A stretch of DNA of 64,000 bases. Source: Rosellinia necatrix (lineage: Eukaryota; Ascomycota; Sordariomycetes; Xylariales; Xylariaceae). A program made the translations under genes and the position numbers. The notes beneath the pieces are model-generated. The model made no database searches, was not told the DNA's origin, and was given only the letters and a program-made list of their open reading frames with translations. This document shows, piece by piece, positions 1 to 12,291 of this stretch. Within the stretch, counting starts at the first letter, position 1. Each line of letters opens with the position of its first letter. Location: contig JAGYVD010000005.1 in NCBI GenBank assembly GCA_021209875.1, forward strand, positions 3,324,001 through 3,388,000, written 5' to 3'.

Positions 1-3000
1 AAAAGCTATTATAATTAAATATAAAAAATATTATAGTTTAAAAAATAAAGAAAAATATATATATAAATATTTAAAAAAAAAGTTTATAATTAAAAATAAA
101 ATTTACGTTAAACTATTAAAAAATATTACGATTTTATTAACGTTTTTTATTAATAAACGCAAAAATATTACTACTATATAAACTTTTTAATTATAAAATA
201 AATTTAATATTTAAAACAATATTATTAAATTATTAAATAAAACTAATATTATAACAAAAATTATTTACTATATAAAAATATTTAAATAAATATTTAATAA
301 AAAATTTATTAAACTAAATAATTTATTAACAGTTATGTTTATATTGCTAGCTAAAAACTTAAAAAATATTAAAATCTGCGTAAATTATAAAAACTAAATA
401 ACGTTATAATTAAAAATCGCTATTTAATTTTTTAATATAAAAACTTTGAATATATTATATAAAGCTAAATTTTATATAAAACTAAATATTATAACAGTGT
501 TTAATTATTTTTAAATTGTTTTTAGCAATAAATAAAAACAGCGTTTATTATTAAATTAAGCTTATTTAAATACTTAATAATTAATTTTAATATAATAAAA
601 ACTTTTAGCTTGTTTTAATAATATATAAACAATATATTATTATATATTTAAATAATATATTAATTTATAGCAATTTATAAAAAAATATAAATAATATATA
701 TATAATATATTTATAAAACTAATTAAAACAGAACTTATTATAAACATTATTAAATATAAATTTAATATTATTAAAATAAAATATTTTAATTTTATAATAT
801 TTATAAATAAAATTAATATAAACTTAATAAAAATATAAGCAATTAAAAAATAAAAACTATTATAAATGTTAAAAATTTACAACGGTTTATCAGTTTTATA
901 AACTATTACTGCTGTTTTATTTAAAGCTTTTTTAATCGCCTGTTTTTAACAAGATTAATAAGCAGGCATAGCTAATTAAGCTTGTTATAAATAAATAAAA
1001 TAACAGCGTTTAAAAATTAAAAAAACTTTTATAAAAATATTTATTTTAGCTTATTATAACTTAACATATAAAACTATTATAAAATAAATGTTTTAAATTA
1101 AATATTAAAAAAGTTTTATATTAAAATAAACTAATAAAAAATAACACTTAGTTGTTTTTTTTAATAAAATATACTTTTATAAAATATAATTATAAAATTT
1201 ATAATAAAAAACTATTTATTATTATAAAAGCTTTTAAAAATAGCAATTAAAACTATAAAGCTATAAAAACATAATAAAAATAGTTATAAATTATAAAAGC
1301 TTTTAATATTTTATTATTATAAAACTTTTAAATTAAAAACAAGTTTGCTGGTTAAAATTTTTAATAATTTTAAGTTTTAAATTATATATAAACCAGGCTA
1401 TAAAACTATAATTTTTAATATTTTATTTTAAAAATTAAACAATTAACTAGCAAAAAAAACGGATTTAAAAATAACCGGCTTATAAACCGATTATAAATAC
1501 TGCTTTTAAAAATAAAAAAAATAAAAAACTAAGCTTTTTATAAAATTATATATATTTATTAGCAAAAAATAATAAATATATTAATAAATAAAGCTTATAA
1601 ATATTTTAAATAATTTATAAAATAATAAAAACTATTAAATTACTGCAGGCTTGCTTTTTATTTTATTATTTAAAAATTATTTTTGAATAGTTTTAGCAGA
1701 TTATAAAATAAAAAAATATATATATATAAAAACCAGGTTTTTATTTTAAATTATAAAGCAGTATAAATTAAAATTATTAATTAAATTTATACTGTAGCGC
1801 TAGCAGGTTATTTTAGCAGGTTTAAAATATAAAACCTGCTTTAAAAACATATGTTTAGCTTAATATATTATAAAATATAACTATATTTATTAAAAACTAT
1901 TATTTTATTAAAAATTAAAACTTTTAAATAATATTAATAAAATTTTTAAACCTTTTATTAATATTTTTAAACTATAAATAAATATATTAATAAATTATAT
2001 TAAGCTATTATTAGCTTATTAATAAAATAAAATAAAATATTAGCATATATTAATAATAATAAATAAGCTTATTTAAATAAAATATTTTATAGTTATTTTA
2101 AAAATAAAAATAATTATATTTATAAACGTTTTATATTAAAAATGTTTTAGTTATATAAAGTTTTAAAATTATAATTTTAAATAAAAACTAAATTATAAAT
2201 TAAACATATAATTTAAAATATTAATAATATATTATTTAAAAACTAACAACTAAATAAAAATAATTAACGTTATAATAAAACAATATTTTTAAATATATTA
2301 TAGCTATTATTAAAACAATTAAATCAACTAGCTATTATTTAATAAATTTATAATAAATAACTAAACTTTAAAAATAACTAGATTTAGCTTATTTTTTATT
2401 AACTACGGCTAATATTTTTAATAAATATAAAACTTTTAAAAACTTTATTAAATATAAAACAAAAACTTAATAAAATAAGTTTTTAGCAGCAGAAAATATA
2501 ATTAATAAAATTTAAAAATAATAAAAAACTAAAAGTTTATAAATAAAGCTTAAAATTAATATATTATTTTAATAAATATATACTGTTTAAATGTTTTAAT
2601 TTATAAAACTAAAAATAAAATATAAATTAATACTAAAAATATATAAATAATATAACTTTTTTAAAGCTAATAAATAAATAAATTAGTTTTTTAAAATAAT
2701 TAAAGTTTATTAGCAATTAATAGCTGTATAGCTTTTAAAACAATATAATATTTTCTTTGTTTTTATAATTTATTATTACAGCTTATATAACCTAGGCTAA
2801 AAAACAAAATTTAATTAATAAATAATATAATAATAAAACAGATAGTATTATTTTATTAAAAAAAGCAACAGAAAAAAATAAAATAGTTATTAAAAATTAT
2901 TTTAAACTTAAAATATTAACTATTTAAAAGCTAATATATAAGATCTAATAGCCAGCTTTTTATAAATTAATATAAAATTAATAAAAACTTAAAAAATATA

Positions 3001-4155
3001 ATATAAAATTATAAACGTTTTATAAAACAAATTTAAAAAACCAGGCTTTTAAAATAGCTTTAAAAATAAATATAATTATATTTTTTAAAAAAGAACAAAA
3101 TATATATATATATATTTAATTTTATAGGTTATATAAAAAAGGATTAATTAAAAAAATAAAAATAAAACGCTAATATTGATATGCTGCAGCAAAAATAAAA
3201 TAAAGTTATTATAAAAATAAAAATAAAGTAAATTATAAATAAAACGCTGTTAATAAGTTTTATTAAAAATATATAATATAAAAATAAATAAAAGCTAAAA
3301 AAATTTAAAAATAAACAGCTAATAAAAAAAAACCGAAAAGCTATACTATATATTAAAAAACTTTAAAAAAACTAATATAATAATAAAATATAATAATAAA
3401 ATAAAGCTATAAAAGCAATTATTAATAAAATTAAAACTTATATATTTAAAAATTTAAAAAGTTTAAAAATTTTTATATTATTTAGTTTTAATAATATTAA
3501 TATTAAAATAATATAATTAAATTTTAATAAAAATTTTTATAAAGCTTTTATTATAATAATATTATTAAGCTTATTAGTTTATGTTTTATTAATAATTTTA
3601 AACTAAAAATTAATATTTTAATATTAATTTTTATAAAAACTTATAATAAAAATTTTTATAAAAATTTTTTAACGATTTATTAAATAATAGTTTTTATATT
3701 ATTAAAAAAAACAAAAGCTGTTTATTTTTTAAGTTATAATAATAGCAATATGTTTATATTAAAAAATAATTAAGGAAAAAAATAAGTTAATAATAAAAAA
3801 AAAAAACTTTATAAGTTTATTTATAAAACTATTAAAAATATATTAAAAATTAATAAAAAAAAAAAAATAAAATATATTATTTTTATTTTTTAACGCTAAT
3901 TAAAAATATTATTTATAATATTTTTTTATATTTTAAAAAAACTAAATTAATATATAGCTTATTAAAACAATAATAAAGTTTAAATAAAAATTATATTTTT
4001 AATTTAATAATATATTATTATTATTAGTTTTTTTCAAAAAATTAAAAATAGTTATATTAAATAAAATTATTACTAAATTAATAATATAATTTAATATAAT
4101 TAAAATAGATTAATAATTATAAATTAATATTTAAAACAAAAAAGTTTAAAATATA

Positions 4156-4340
4156 TAGTATAGTTTGCTAGGTGTAGTGTGGTTGAGTCTGTAAAAGTGT
4201 GATGTAGACTAGATGGAGGCTTCTGGTCCCGCAGGGACCAGAAGCCTTTTAGGCTAGGTTACCTTATCTAAGCTACACAATCCTTATCTAGCTAGCTCCG
4301 CTAGCTAGATAAGGAGCCCCCCCCTTTCCTGACTGTATTA
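4156..4340. mobile_element. Short non-autonomous insertion with two perfect hairpins
   Basis: A 185-bp segment of ordinary base composition inside the RIP-degraded left element. It is absent at the matching place in the right element (about 33630), where the sequence is continuous. It is flanked by ATATA on both sides (4151-4155, 4341-4345), and its ends TAGTATAG and CTGTATTA are imperfect inverted repeats. Inside are two perfect hairpins: a 13-bp stem with GCA loop (GGCTTCTGGTCCC arm) and a 15-bp stem with TCC loop (CCTTATCTAGCTAGC arm). It could be a MITE or a solo LTR of a small element; a related copy lies at 8296-8419. It must have arrived after the host element was mutated. Confidence 0.7.
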
Positions 4341-4997
4341 ATATAATAATAAAAAAACAACAGATAAATATATATTTATAAGCTTATAAATATTTTTATA
4401 TTTTATATATTATTAATATTTAATAGTTTTTTATTAATAAAAAATAGCAAATATATAATTTAATTATTTTTTAATAATAAAACTGTTTTTTAATATTTTT
4501 ACGTTTAAATATATAAATAATAAAATAAAAGTTTTTTTATAAAATTAAATAATAAAAAATATAAAAATAATAAAAAAAAAAAAAAATAAAACAAAATTTT
4601 TTTAAAATAAAAAATAAAATAAAAATAAAACAATAAAAAATTTTTAAAAACTTAAAAAAAAAAATAAATAAATAAATTAAAAAATATTTATATTTAAAAA
4701 TAATAAATAAGCTTTATATTATTAATATTTTATATTTAAAAAAAAAAAAAATATATATTTAATAGTTTAAAAAAATAAATATATTATATAGCATTTATTT
4801 TATAAAAATAATATATAAGCTTTATATTATTATAAACTTATTTTTAAAAAATAAAAAAATGTTTATTTAATAGTTTAAAAAAACATATTATATAATATTT
4901 ATTTTATAATATTAAAACTTTAAAAAAATATTTAGTTATTATTTATTAAAAATTTTATTTTATAAATAAAAATATTTATAGTTTAAAAAAAAAATAT

Positions 4998-5159
4998 TAT
5001 TATAAAACTAGTTTTAACTTAAAAACTTTATTAAAACACGGGCTAAAATACTATATATAAAAAAAACGAGTAGCTGGCGATTAATTAAACAAAAAGTTTT
5101 CCCTCTTTATGCAATAACATAAGTTATTTCTAGAACTACCAGCAGTATGAACTGTAACA
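4998..5159 (-). repeat. LTR of left retrotransposon (162 bp)
   Basis: Matches the two LTRs at 32781-32942 and 40084-40246 along its length in reverse complement. Read on the minus strand it starts TGTTACAG and ends TATAATA, which is the RIP-mutated form of TGTGACA. Its outer half is the least mutated of the three copies, including the tract around TTCTAGAAATAACTTATG. Confidence 0.85.
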
Positions 5160-5411
5160 CCACTAAGGAACAGGCCTTGGGCTGCTTCTAACATAGGCTG
5201 GTTTATAATGCTTTTAATATAGTCGCTAATCATCCCAATATCCTGAGCATTACAAATCGAGCTTTCCATTCGGCGAGAATTAATTCCCCGAAACTAGTTC
5301 GTGAGTTGATTCGAAGTTGATGATAGTTAATGGGTCATCGGAGATAAGCTTCTTCTCTCCCGCCACCGTGTTGCGCCGCCATCAGGCTGTTATTGGGGCG
5401 ATGATCGGGGT

Positions 5412-6239
5412 GTGTCCTTCACCATTTCTGAGGCAGCATTCCCCCTGCCACAGACTCTCACACTCTCGCCCACCAGCCCAGTACAGTTAATACACGATGC
5501 TGGCGGCCGCAATGTGGCTTGGCAGATTGGTGAGGCGTTCCTGAAAGTCCAAGCCCTAGCCCCTACCAGTCGAACACGGGAGCACGTTACCCTGAACTAT
5601 CTGCGCGACCATGCGAATGGTCCTATTCCGATATTTCGAATCCCTGTCGTCTTTTTCTACAAGGAGTACGATAATCGATACTACCTCGTCACAACTTGAG
5701 TTCCTGGGGATACTCTAGAAAAGCCTTGGCCAAATATGGATGAGGCGACTAAACAAGCGTGTGTCGGACAGGTTGCGAATATCTGCAAAGAGTTGGCGCA
5801 AGAACGAAACGACAGGATATGCGGCGTGGACTGGCACGATCTATTAGAAACATGGATGAAACCCCCCCAAGCTCTAGATGAATGGCCCCACGAGGTTTTA
5901 CTCGCGTATTGCCAGGAACTCGGGATGGATTGTGGTGCATTCGTATTGCATCACTGCGATATGGGACCGAAGAATGTGATAGTTGATTAGACTGAAGGTT
6001 GCATAGTTGGACTAGTTGACTAGGAAGTGACAGGATACGTTCCTAGCGAATGGGTTAGGACGAAGTTTTGCGTTTGTTGGGCTATGGATTTTGACTTCCC
6101 TGGCGAGGAGGTTGAAAAAAGCAAGGCCTGGAGACACCGCGTTCAAACTCGCCTAGCTGAAGCATGGCAGGATAGATTTCATTCAATATTTCGCCTTTTA
6201 TATATTCATCATGTGTCCACTAACTACAAATTCTTTTAG
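5412..6239 (+). pseudogene. Phosphotransferase (APH-like) family pseudogene with RIP-type stops
   Basis: One reading frame broken by three stops reads as a fungal APH/choline-kinase-like phosphotransferase. The catalytic-loop motif HCDMGPKNVIVD ends at 5987, followed by the Mg-binding region VGLVD-stop-EVTGYVP, where family members have VDW. Stops are TGA at 5697-5699 (in VTT-stop-VPGDTL, where a Trp is usual), TAG at 5988-5990 and TAG at 6021-6023 (the VDW Trp). TGG to TGA/TAG is the change RIP makes. No good ATG is seen at the N-terminus; the frame opens on GTG, so a first exon or the true start is lost or upstream. It lies 250 bp from the retrotransposon LTR, so RIP leakage is a likely cause. 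Confidence 0.75.
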
Positions 6240-7157
6240 AAGTACTGCGTGCTTTTTCGCCAAGTATATTAGGGTTTAATACTATTACTGCCGACAATAA
6301 CGGGTCGAACACTTTGATCAAGGAACTTAAGTAACCCAAATCGGCCAGTTTGCCTAATTATATCCAATCAAACATATAAGTACGGCTAATTGCTAGGAAA
6401 CATATTTCCTAAGGGTAAATCCTCCGATAATAAGAGATACACATACAACATATACATGAAATACCCTGAAAGTTGGTAGCTAAATATCTCAGGCACATTG
6501 TATACTATGTTTCACGCCCCTATCCCTCTGGGCATGAGGTCACAGTGACCCCAAGGGGTAGGCCTCATAGACTTTCGCGTATATAGATGACTAAAACCCC
6601 TAGATTTGGATGGTCCGGTGTTTAATTGATAGCCTTATGGACCCCTAAACTGCCCCCTGGCTTAAAGTAGGTCTTTATCGACCCTGGAGTTCAATCCTTT
6701 GGAACTATCCCGTTGAGTAATAAGTCTCGTTAAAATCTGAGATAACCTTTTGTGTATTATGCTTAATACGTGGATGTAGGGGATAGAAGATATTTGTCCC
6801 AGCTGTGCCGTAGCGGAGCCTAGATCAGAATAGCTAGGCCTTCATCTCCTCTAATGCATTTTATTGCGCTCCCATCCCGGGATACATGTTTCAAGGTCGT
6901 TAAAAAGGTTTGGAAAGCCTTTCTAAAAGTTATTAATAAATCAAATAATTATTAATAATATAGCTAATTTTTTATATTTTTATAATTATTGTCTACATCA
7001 GTCGCCAAAAGAGAGAAGCCCTCATTTAGGCTCTTGAGGGGTCACATACTTCAGCATTTTTATCGACAGAGCTTAGTAATGAATGAGACCTGGACCGGCG
7101 AGGTTTAGCCGCCATGATAAGAATATGTTCATGTCTATCTGGTAGTTCCCCAAGCTA
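6240..7157. other. Intergenic, no gene seen
   Basis: About 0.9 kb between two pseudogenes. Moderately AT-rich, with a more AT-rich patch near 6930-6990. I see no coding frame, tRNA or repeat that I can support; a GGTCACAGTGACC palindrome lies at about 6538-6550. Confidence 0.5.
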
Positions 7158-8069
7158 CTAGTTCCATATTTCCTGAACCGCACGTATTGCTTCTAATGGC
7201 TCCTCGTCATCTACGAAGGGGTTGGTGCTCACCCCTGACACTAGCCTAGTAGAGTCTGTGGTATCAAAGAGGGAACCGTATAGCTTTGCATCTTGAATGT
7301 AGAGTATCGGAGAGGCTTTCATAATCAAGTCTGCATTTTTAGCAATGAAATTGAGCGAGACTTTCTCGATTGAGGCTGCCCGCATGAGCTTCGGGTTCTG
7401 CCACAAGAGGACCGCACTTACCCCCGAAAGCTGTTCCTGCTGCCAGACACGCAGCTGGGAGTGAGCTCATGATGCCATATATATCGTCCATGTCTTCCTT
7501 CAGAGCTCCCAGCAGGCTTTTTGCGAGACCGCAGTCGCGGTATTCCTTCGCCACAACAAGTTGAGTAACTCAACAGACTGTCTTGCCTTCCCAAGACTAG
7601 CAACAAGCGAATGCATTCAAGGCAAGTATTCCGTCGGCAGTCACACGAACGTACGAGGTCTTGGGATTATAAAAAAGGTATTGGGCTCGCAATTGACGGC
7701 CGTTGAGGGCAACACTCTTTCCTATAGAGGTGTTAGAGACAGAAAAATTGGGTGAGTGCTCTGCATCCCTTGACAGGATGACTGCTCCCCCTAAACTCCG
7801 TAGTTCTTACTGAAGAGTTCTACAGCATGAAGAAGCATGTCATCGGTGACATCGTTGTGGTCAAATATCCCATACAATTCTTTTGCCATTTTCACAAAAC
7901 TTCCTTTTTCATGAACCCAGGAGCTCTCAACGATTGCGACCTGGGGCTGTGGCAGGAATGTGACGCGCGGGCGATTGTCAGAGGGCGATTCTTCGGGCGC
8001 AGAGTTTGATCGCTGTTTAAGGCAGGCTATTCCAGGCGCCAAATCCCCATGGGCGTGGGTTCCCTCCAT
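7158..8069 (-). pseudogene. GNAT-family N-acetyltransferase pseudogene
   Basis: Fragments in several frames on the minus strand together read as one fungal GNAT protein. The N-terminal part (8069-7791) holds VAIVESSWVHEKGSFVKMAK. The middle (about 7790-7560) reads AVILSRDAEHSPNFSVSN and then, after a frame change, VRVTADGILALNAF. The C-terminal part begins TQLVVAKEYRDCGLAKSLL, which fits the acetyl-CoA-binding beta4/alpha3 region of GNATs, and ends near LEAIRAVQEIWN. At least two frameshifts (near 7650 and 7415) and two in-frame stops (TAG where SWEGK needs Trp, TGA before VTQLVV) break it. Stop types fit RIP-like C-to-T changes. Not functional as it stands. Confidence 0.65.
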
Positions 8070-8295
8070 GCCGATGGTACTCGAGTCACTGATAGGAGAG
8101 GTGGAGTTCTACAGGGGCGAGGGCCCCACTGCTCAACTTCCCCTTTTATAACCTTAATATTTAGGCATATTAGGTTAAAATTTTTTTTGAATTGACATTA
8201 ATAGTTTAACAATTAATATCAACTATTTGAATAATCATTATTACTTGGTGTAACAGCTAGAATAAACCATGCAAGAGGCATAGCTATAACTATAT

Positions 8296-8419
8296 TAGTA
8301 TGATGACACCGTCGGGAAGGGCTCCTTATCTAGCTACAAGTGGCATAAAAGCCTCTCTTTCTAGTCTGCATCCCACTTTTACAGACTCAATACTTCACTA
8401 CCTATAGTAAACCTTACTA
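8296..8419 (-). mobile_element. Second copy of the short insertion element
   Basis: On the minus strand this shares the run GAGTCTGTAAAAGTG-GATG-AGACTAGA...AGGCTT and the end GCTAGATAAGGAGCCC with the element at 4156-4340. It starts TAGTA and ends TACTA and is flanked by ATAT on both sides. It is shorter (124 bp) and lacks the two perfect hairpins, keeping only one arm of the second. It lies between the GNAT pseudogene and the RelA/SpoT gene. Confidence 0.55.
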
Positions 8420-8666
8420 ATATGGCATCATAAAGTTATTTACTCAAGTAATGGAGAAAAACGCGAGAAGTTAAATATAGCGGGATTACTGCATGCAACT
8501 TGGGCGCATAGAGCTTTTCGGTTTAGCCTCTTGGAAGAAGGAGGCAGTTAAGCTTGAAACTAGATGTGGTCCAAAAGCTGCCATTTATAAAACAGCCCAT
8601 TGTAATAAACTAAATTAATATCCATTAAACACAGAACCTCCACTTTTCCTTAACTGTGCTCCTTCG

Positions 8667-9503
8667 TTATGGTGCACTCCAATTCTTTTTCCCCTCTCGT
8701 TTCATTTCCAGGTCTTTCCTTGCTTGCTCTAGGCTCCGGTCTAGTTCTTTGAGCATGATATCCGTTGTTATTGCCAAGCCGTTAACAGCATCGATTATTC
8801 TCTTCATGGTCGGCGTGGTGCGGAGATCGTGGGGATTTTTGTAGATGATATTATGCTGCACCTCGGCCCAGGCTTGCGTCACCACCGTTCCGATCTGGAT
8901 CTCTACCCGAGGCGGCTGGAGTGGGAGATCCGTGACGGCCATCTTTTTACAGAGCTCCTCAAGCAGGGAGCCCTTCCACTCAACCACCACCTGCCACGAC
9001 TTGTATCCGTAGTGTTCCCAGTGATCAGCGGCTCCGTCCTGACCCTCGGATGACCATGGACCATTCCCGTGTTTCTCAATATCTTCATTTCTGTCTGTGG
9101 TAACATCGCGTCCACCCCTGACAGTTCCAAATGTATGCTTTACATCAAAGTGCTCTTTAATCTCCTTCTCGACCTTGGCAATGTCGTCAGGGAAGTATAA
9201 TCCAATGCGGACGCCGGCGAGGTCCCCCATATCAGGATGTTCATAAATGCTAGAAACCGAGGCTCCAAAATCGGGGCTCTTTTTCTCATCTTTCTGTATT
9301 TGAGTCAGCTTATTTGTCAAGGAGGCATACTTCTTGACTCTGTCATGAACCACTCCTTTAATCCCCTTCCTGCCTATTTTTTCTAGCCTGTATTCGCATT
9401 GTTGACACGCAATCTCCACTAGCTGCTTATATAGAAACTGTGTTTTGGCCTCGTTGTAATTCTGAGCAACTTTCCGAATGTTGTCTAGGGCAGCAGGATG
9501 CAT
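8667..9503 (-). CDS. RelA/SpoT-domain protein (putative nucleotide pyrophosphotransferase)
   Basis: Intact single-exon frame of 278 aa. It carries the RelA/SpoT nucleotidyltransferase fold signature: DMGDLAGVRIGLYF (residues 91-104, the metal/ATP site motif), HYGYKSWQ (164-171, like the HxGYxSxH of synthetases) and VEIQIGT plus AWAEVQHNIIYK (200-222). In bacterial (p)ppGpp synthetases the EIQIRT motif carries Arg where this protein has Gly, so activity or substrate may differ. There is no HD hydrolase domain, so it resembles small alarmone synthetase-like proteins. N-terminal and C-terminal segments are helical and charged (residues 1-75 and 230-278). Fungal members exist but their role is poorly known. 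It is the only intact gene near the left transposon and lies 0.7 kb from a HET gene. The ATG at 9503 opens the frame. Confidence 0.8.
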   Translation of the reverse strand: MHPAALDNIRKVAQNYNEAKTQFLYKQLVEIACQQCEYRLEKIGRKGIKGVVHDRVKKYASLTNKLTQIQKDEKKSPDFGASVSSIYEHPDMGDLAGVRIGLYFPDDIAKVEKEIKEHFDVKHTFGTVRGGRDVTTDRNEDIEKHGNGPWSSEGQDGAADHWEHYGYKSWQVVVEWKGSLLEELCKKMAVTDLPLQPPRVEIQIGTVVTQAWAEVQHNIIYKNPHDLRTTPTMKRIIDAVNGLAITTDIMLKELDRSLEQARKDLEMKREGKKNWSAP

Positions 9504-10190
9504 GGTAGAAATATTGGGGTTTGGGTTGTGGTTGATTTGTGTAGAAACCAGTTACGGATAGACCCAAGTACGTAAGTGTGGCTGGTTTATCACGGTGTAA
9601 TGTAAGGGGATGGTGCTATGTTATAGAAAAACATGAATACTGGCTGTGCGACTCGTATGAAAGGGTTAGGAGACTTATCTAAGGCAGCTAACAACAAGTT
9701 GAGAGCGGACAGGTTCCCAGATAATAGGGCTGTATCACGAAGGCCAAATAGGAGTGGATACTTGGATATGCTGACCTAGGCTTTCGATTTTGAGCCTCAA
9801 CAGCTACCTAGTCGGTTGACTTGAGCACCGCGGCGGTGGCTGCGAAGGGGCTAAGCGCTAGTATGCTGACGATATCCTAAGGCCGCATCTGCAGGTGGGT
9901 GACATCCATCCACCTCCAAATGAGGCACAGTCGCGATACCCAATTGGTAAGAAATCAGCCCATTGGGTTGCCTGACAATACCTAAGGTTATTCCATTAGT
10001 TTTGGAATTTACAATAACGAAGGCAATTATGCTACTTTTTGGTATATAAACCCATCATGCTGTCGCAGCTAGCGGGTGTATCGGCCACATACAAAGGGTC
10101 ACGGAGAGGAGCGCGACAGAAGCAAGCAGCAAATCAATACAAGCCATTTTTCATACGGCGGTATTTTCAGCTCCGGAATAGCAATAGAGA
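9504..10190. other. Intergenic between divergent RelA/SpoT and HET genes
   Basis: About 0.7 kb upstream of both genes, so it should hold both promoters. I see no clear TATA box, repeat or small gene here. Confidence 0.5.
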
Positions 10191-12210
10191 ATGCGCCACA
10201 GAATCGATCCATTTGCCCCACGGCCTGCATGGGTCTCCATGGATGATGCCCAGTATCGGTATAAGCCGTTGCCGAGCGGCACTATCCGACTACTCACGCT
10301 AGACCCCGGGCAGCAGGGTGACTCGCTGACTGGAAGCCTTGAGATCGCCCCCATCGACTCTACAGGAAGTTATGAAGCACTGTCGTACGTCTGGGCGAGC
10401 CCAGGGCCACCAAATAGTGCACACGATATTCTCATTCGCGATGGGCACGATAACAGAGGACTTTTGGTGCCAAAGGGGGCATCAATCTTTGCTGCTCTGT
10501 GCCGATTGCGTCTTCCGGATCGGCGACGCCGGATTTGGGCTGATCAGTGCTGTATAAATCAGGATGACCCGGTGGAGAGAAGCCAGCAGCTACAGTTTAT
10601 GAATAGGATATACCGAGATGCAGCCCGTGTATTAGTATGGCTCGGGCTGGACATAAATAAGGAAGCAGCGCAAGCTTTCCGCTTTGTTCACGAGCTCGAT
10701 GCGGCGCTTACGAGCCATACCATGAACGGCACATCTCGCGATATAGACATAATCGACCTAGAAAGATACATCAGTGAGAACCAAAAGGCGCTCCAAGCCT
10801 TGACAGACCGCTCTTGGGTAAGCTTTTGACAAGAACACCACTGTTAGCGAAATTTGAAGGCGACCCGAACACTAAATGTGCAGACAGTTCAAACGCGGAT
10901 GGGTTGTACAGGAGATCGGGACTAGCACACCAGCAACCATGATATGGGGTGATGCCACGATTGACTGGGGAATACTAGCCAGTATGTGCGAGAAATTGAA
11001 GGGTTATCACCATCTCCGCAGCAGGCTGGGGATTGCCACGTCGGACGTGTCCTTCCTGTTCCGGCGATTCGTAGAGCCGGATGAGAAGACGCATCACGCG
11101 AACCGCTTCAACTTCGTGTATGAGCTCCAGAGGGCGCGTCACCTGCGGTTCAGCGACGACAGAGACCGCGTGTTCGCGTTTCTCGGCCACTTTTCCACCC
11201 GCTCGCTCCAGCCCTTCGGCTGCGGACCCGTGTCGATTGTGGCCGACTATACGAAGACCGTCGAGCGGACGTATATCGATGTCGCGATACAAATACTGCA
11301 GGCAAACCCGGCGGCAGCCCCCGTCTTGCTAGCGGCGGTACAGTATCCTCGGCATGGCCTGCCTTCCGGCAGCGCGACGACGGCAACTCGGGCCGAGACG
11401 AGCCTGGAGGCAGAACCCCGAGACGAGCGCAGGCTGCCGTCCTGGGTGCCCGACTGGAGAAGGTCTGAGGGCATCATCCTGGCAGAGCCGATCTGCCCGC
11501 ATCGCGCACACGGAGATTCGGCCCCGGACCTCGAGATCGTCAAGGGAGATGATCTAATGCTCCGAGTCCGTGGCGTGGAGATAGATGTCGTCGAGGTATG
11601 TTCCCAACCTCTGTTTCCCGCGGACTTCTACGAGAAGAAGACGTCCAGTTCGTCGTCTACCACTATAGAGCAGCTCTGGCACGAGATCTGCGGCCAAGGG
11701 CGCTTCCATCTGGAAGCTGGGTATCTGAATGGCCAGTCGGCCTTCTTTGCATTCATGCAGTCGCTCAGCAACGGCTGCGTGCAGGCGGCAGGACATGAGT
11801 GCCGGCCGTATCGCGGGGTCCCGGACCGCGTGTGGCTGCGGAAGGCGGCGGGGTATATCGTGGAGGCCTTCGGCGCGTCGGACGACGTGTCGGAGGAGGT
11901 CAGGAGGGAAGCTGAGGGTACGGAGTGCGAGGGTGACCATGAGAAGTGGAACCGATGGGCCGCTTCGGCTTCCGAGGGCCGGCTCTTTGCGAAGACCGGC
12001 AGGGAATATTATGTGCTTGGGCCGGTGGCGTTGGAAGTGGGGGATATAGTGTGCGTTCTGTTTGGTCACAAAGTGCCGTTCTGTCTGAGGCCCGTAGGTA
12101 TGCGTTACATGCTTGTGGGTGAATGCTACGTCCACGGGCTGATGAATGGGGAGGCCATGGATATGTTGGCGCGGGATGAAGCTCATGAGAAGATGTTTGA
12201 TATTGTTTGA
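10191..12210 (+). CDS. HET-domain (heterokaryon incompatibility) protein
   Basis: Two exons, 10191-10817 and 10888-12210, give 649 aa. The 70-nt intron (GTAAGC...ACAG) was placed because it joins SW to FKRGWVVQE, the conserved third HET motif. The HET domain shows YEALSYVWAS (61-70), IWADQCCINQDD (115-126) and W(F)KRGWVVQE (209-218). The rest, about 430 residues, includes the usual fungal tail with LPSWVPDW and a C-terminal LFAKTGREYYVLGP segment common in this family. HET proteins act in non-self recognition and can trigger programmed cell death. The next gene, a Nudix hydrolase, is convergent only 80 bp away. An internal ATG at 10239 (MDDAQYRY) is an alternative start. No disabling change seen. 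Confidence 0.88.
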
Positions 12211-12291
12211 GTTATAATGTCTATCGGTGAGTCACAACGTCTGAACCCAAATATATTTCCTCTGCTATTCGCTTTACTACTTATTTCTATC

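Larger units (their letters stand above)
1..5159 (+). mobile_element. RIP-degraded LTR retrotransposon, left copy (truncated by window edge)
   Basis: Extremely A/T-rich block with no usable reading frame. It ends in an LTR at 4998-5159, in inverted orientation to the element at 32781-40246. The internal part matches the right element read backwards: the sequence next to the LTR matches that after 32942, and base 1 corresponds to about 37940. Almost all differences between copies are C/T or G/A, as RIP produces. The LTR outer edge reads CTGTAACA and is followed by CCACT (5160-5164), the expected target duplication, whose partner lies outside the window. This strand is A-rich with an A-run (4985-4994) just before the LTR, like a decayed polypurine tract, so I infer the element reads left to right. 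Interrupted by a 185-bp insertion at 4156-4340. Confidence 0.85.

Noticed and set aside
1..4997. AT-rich block as mitochondrial DNA or a centromere fragment
   Set aside because: It matches the interior of the right LTR element in reverse orientation and ends in the same LTR, so it is a decayed transposon.
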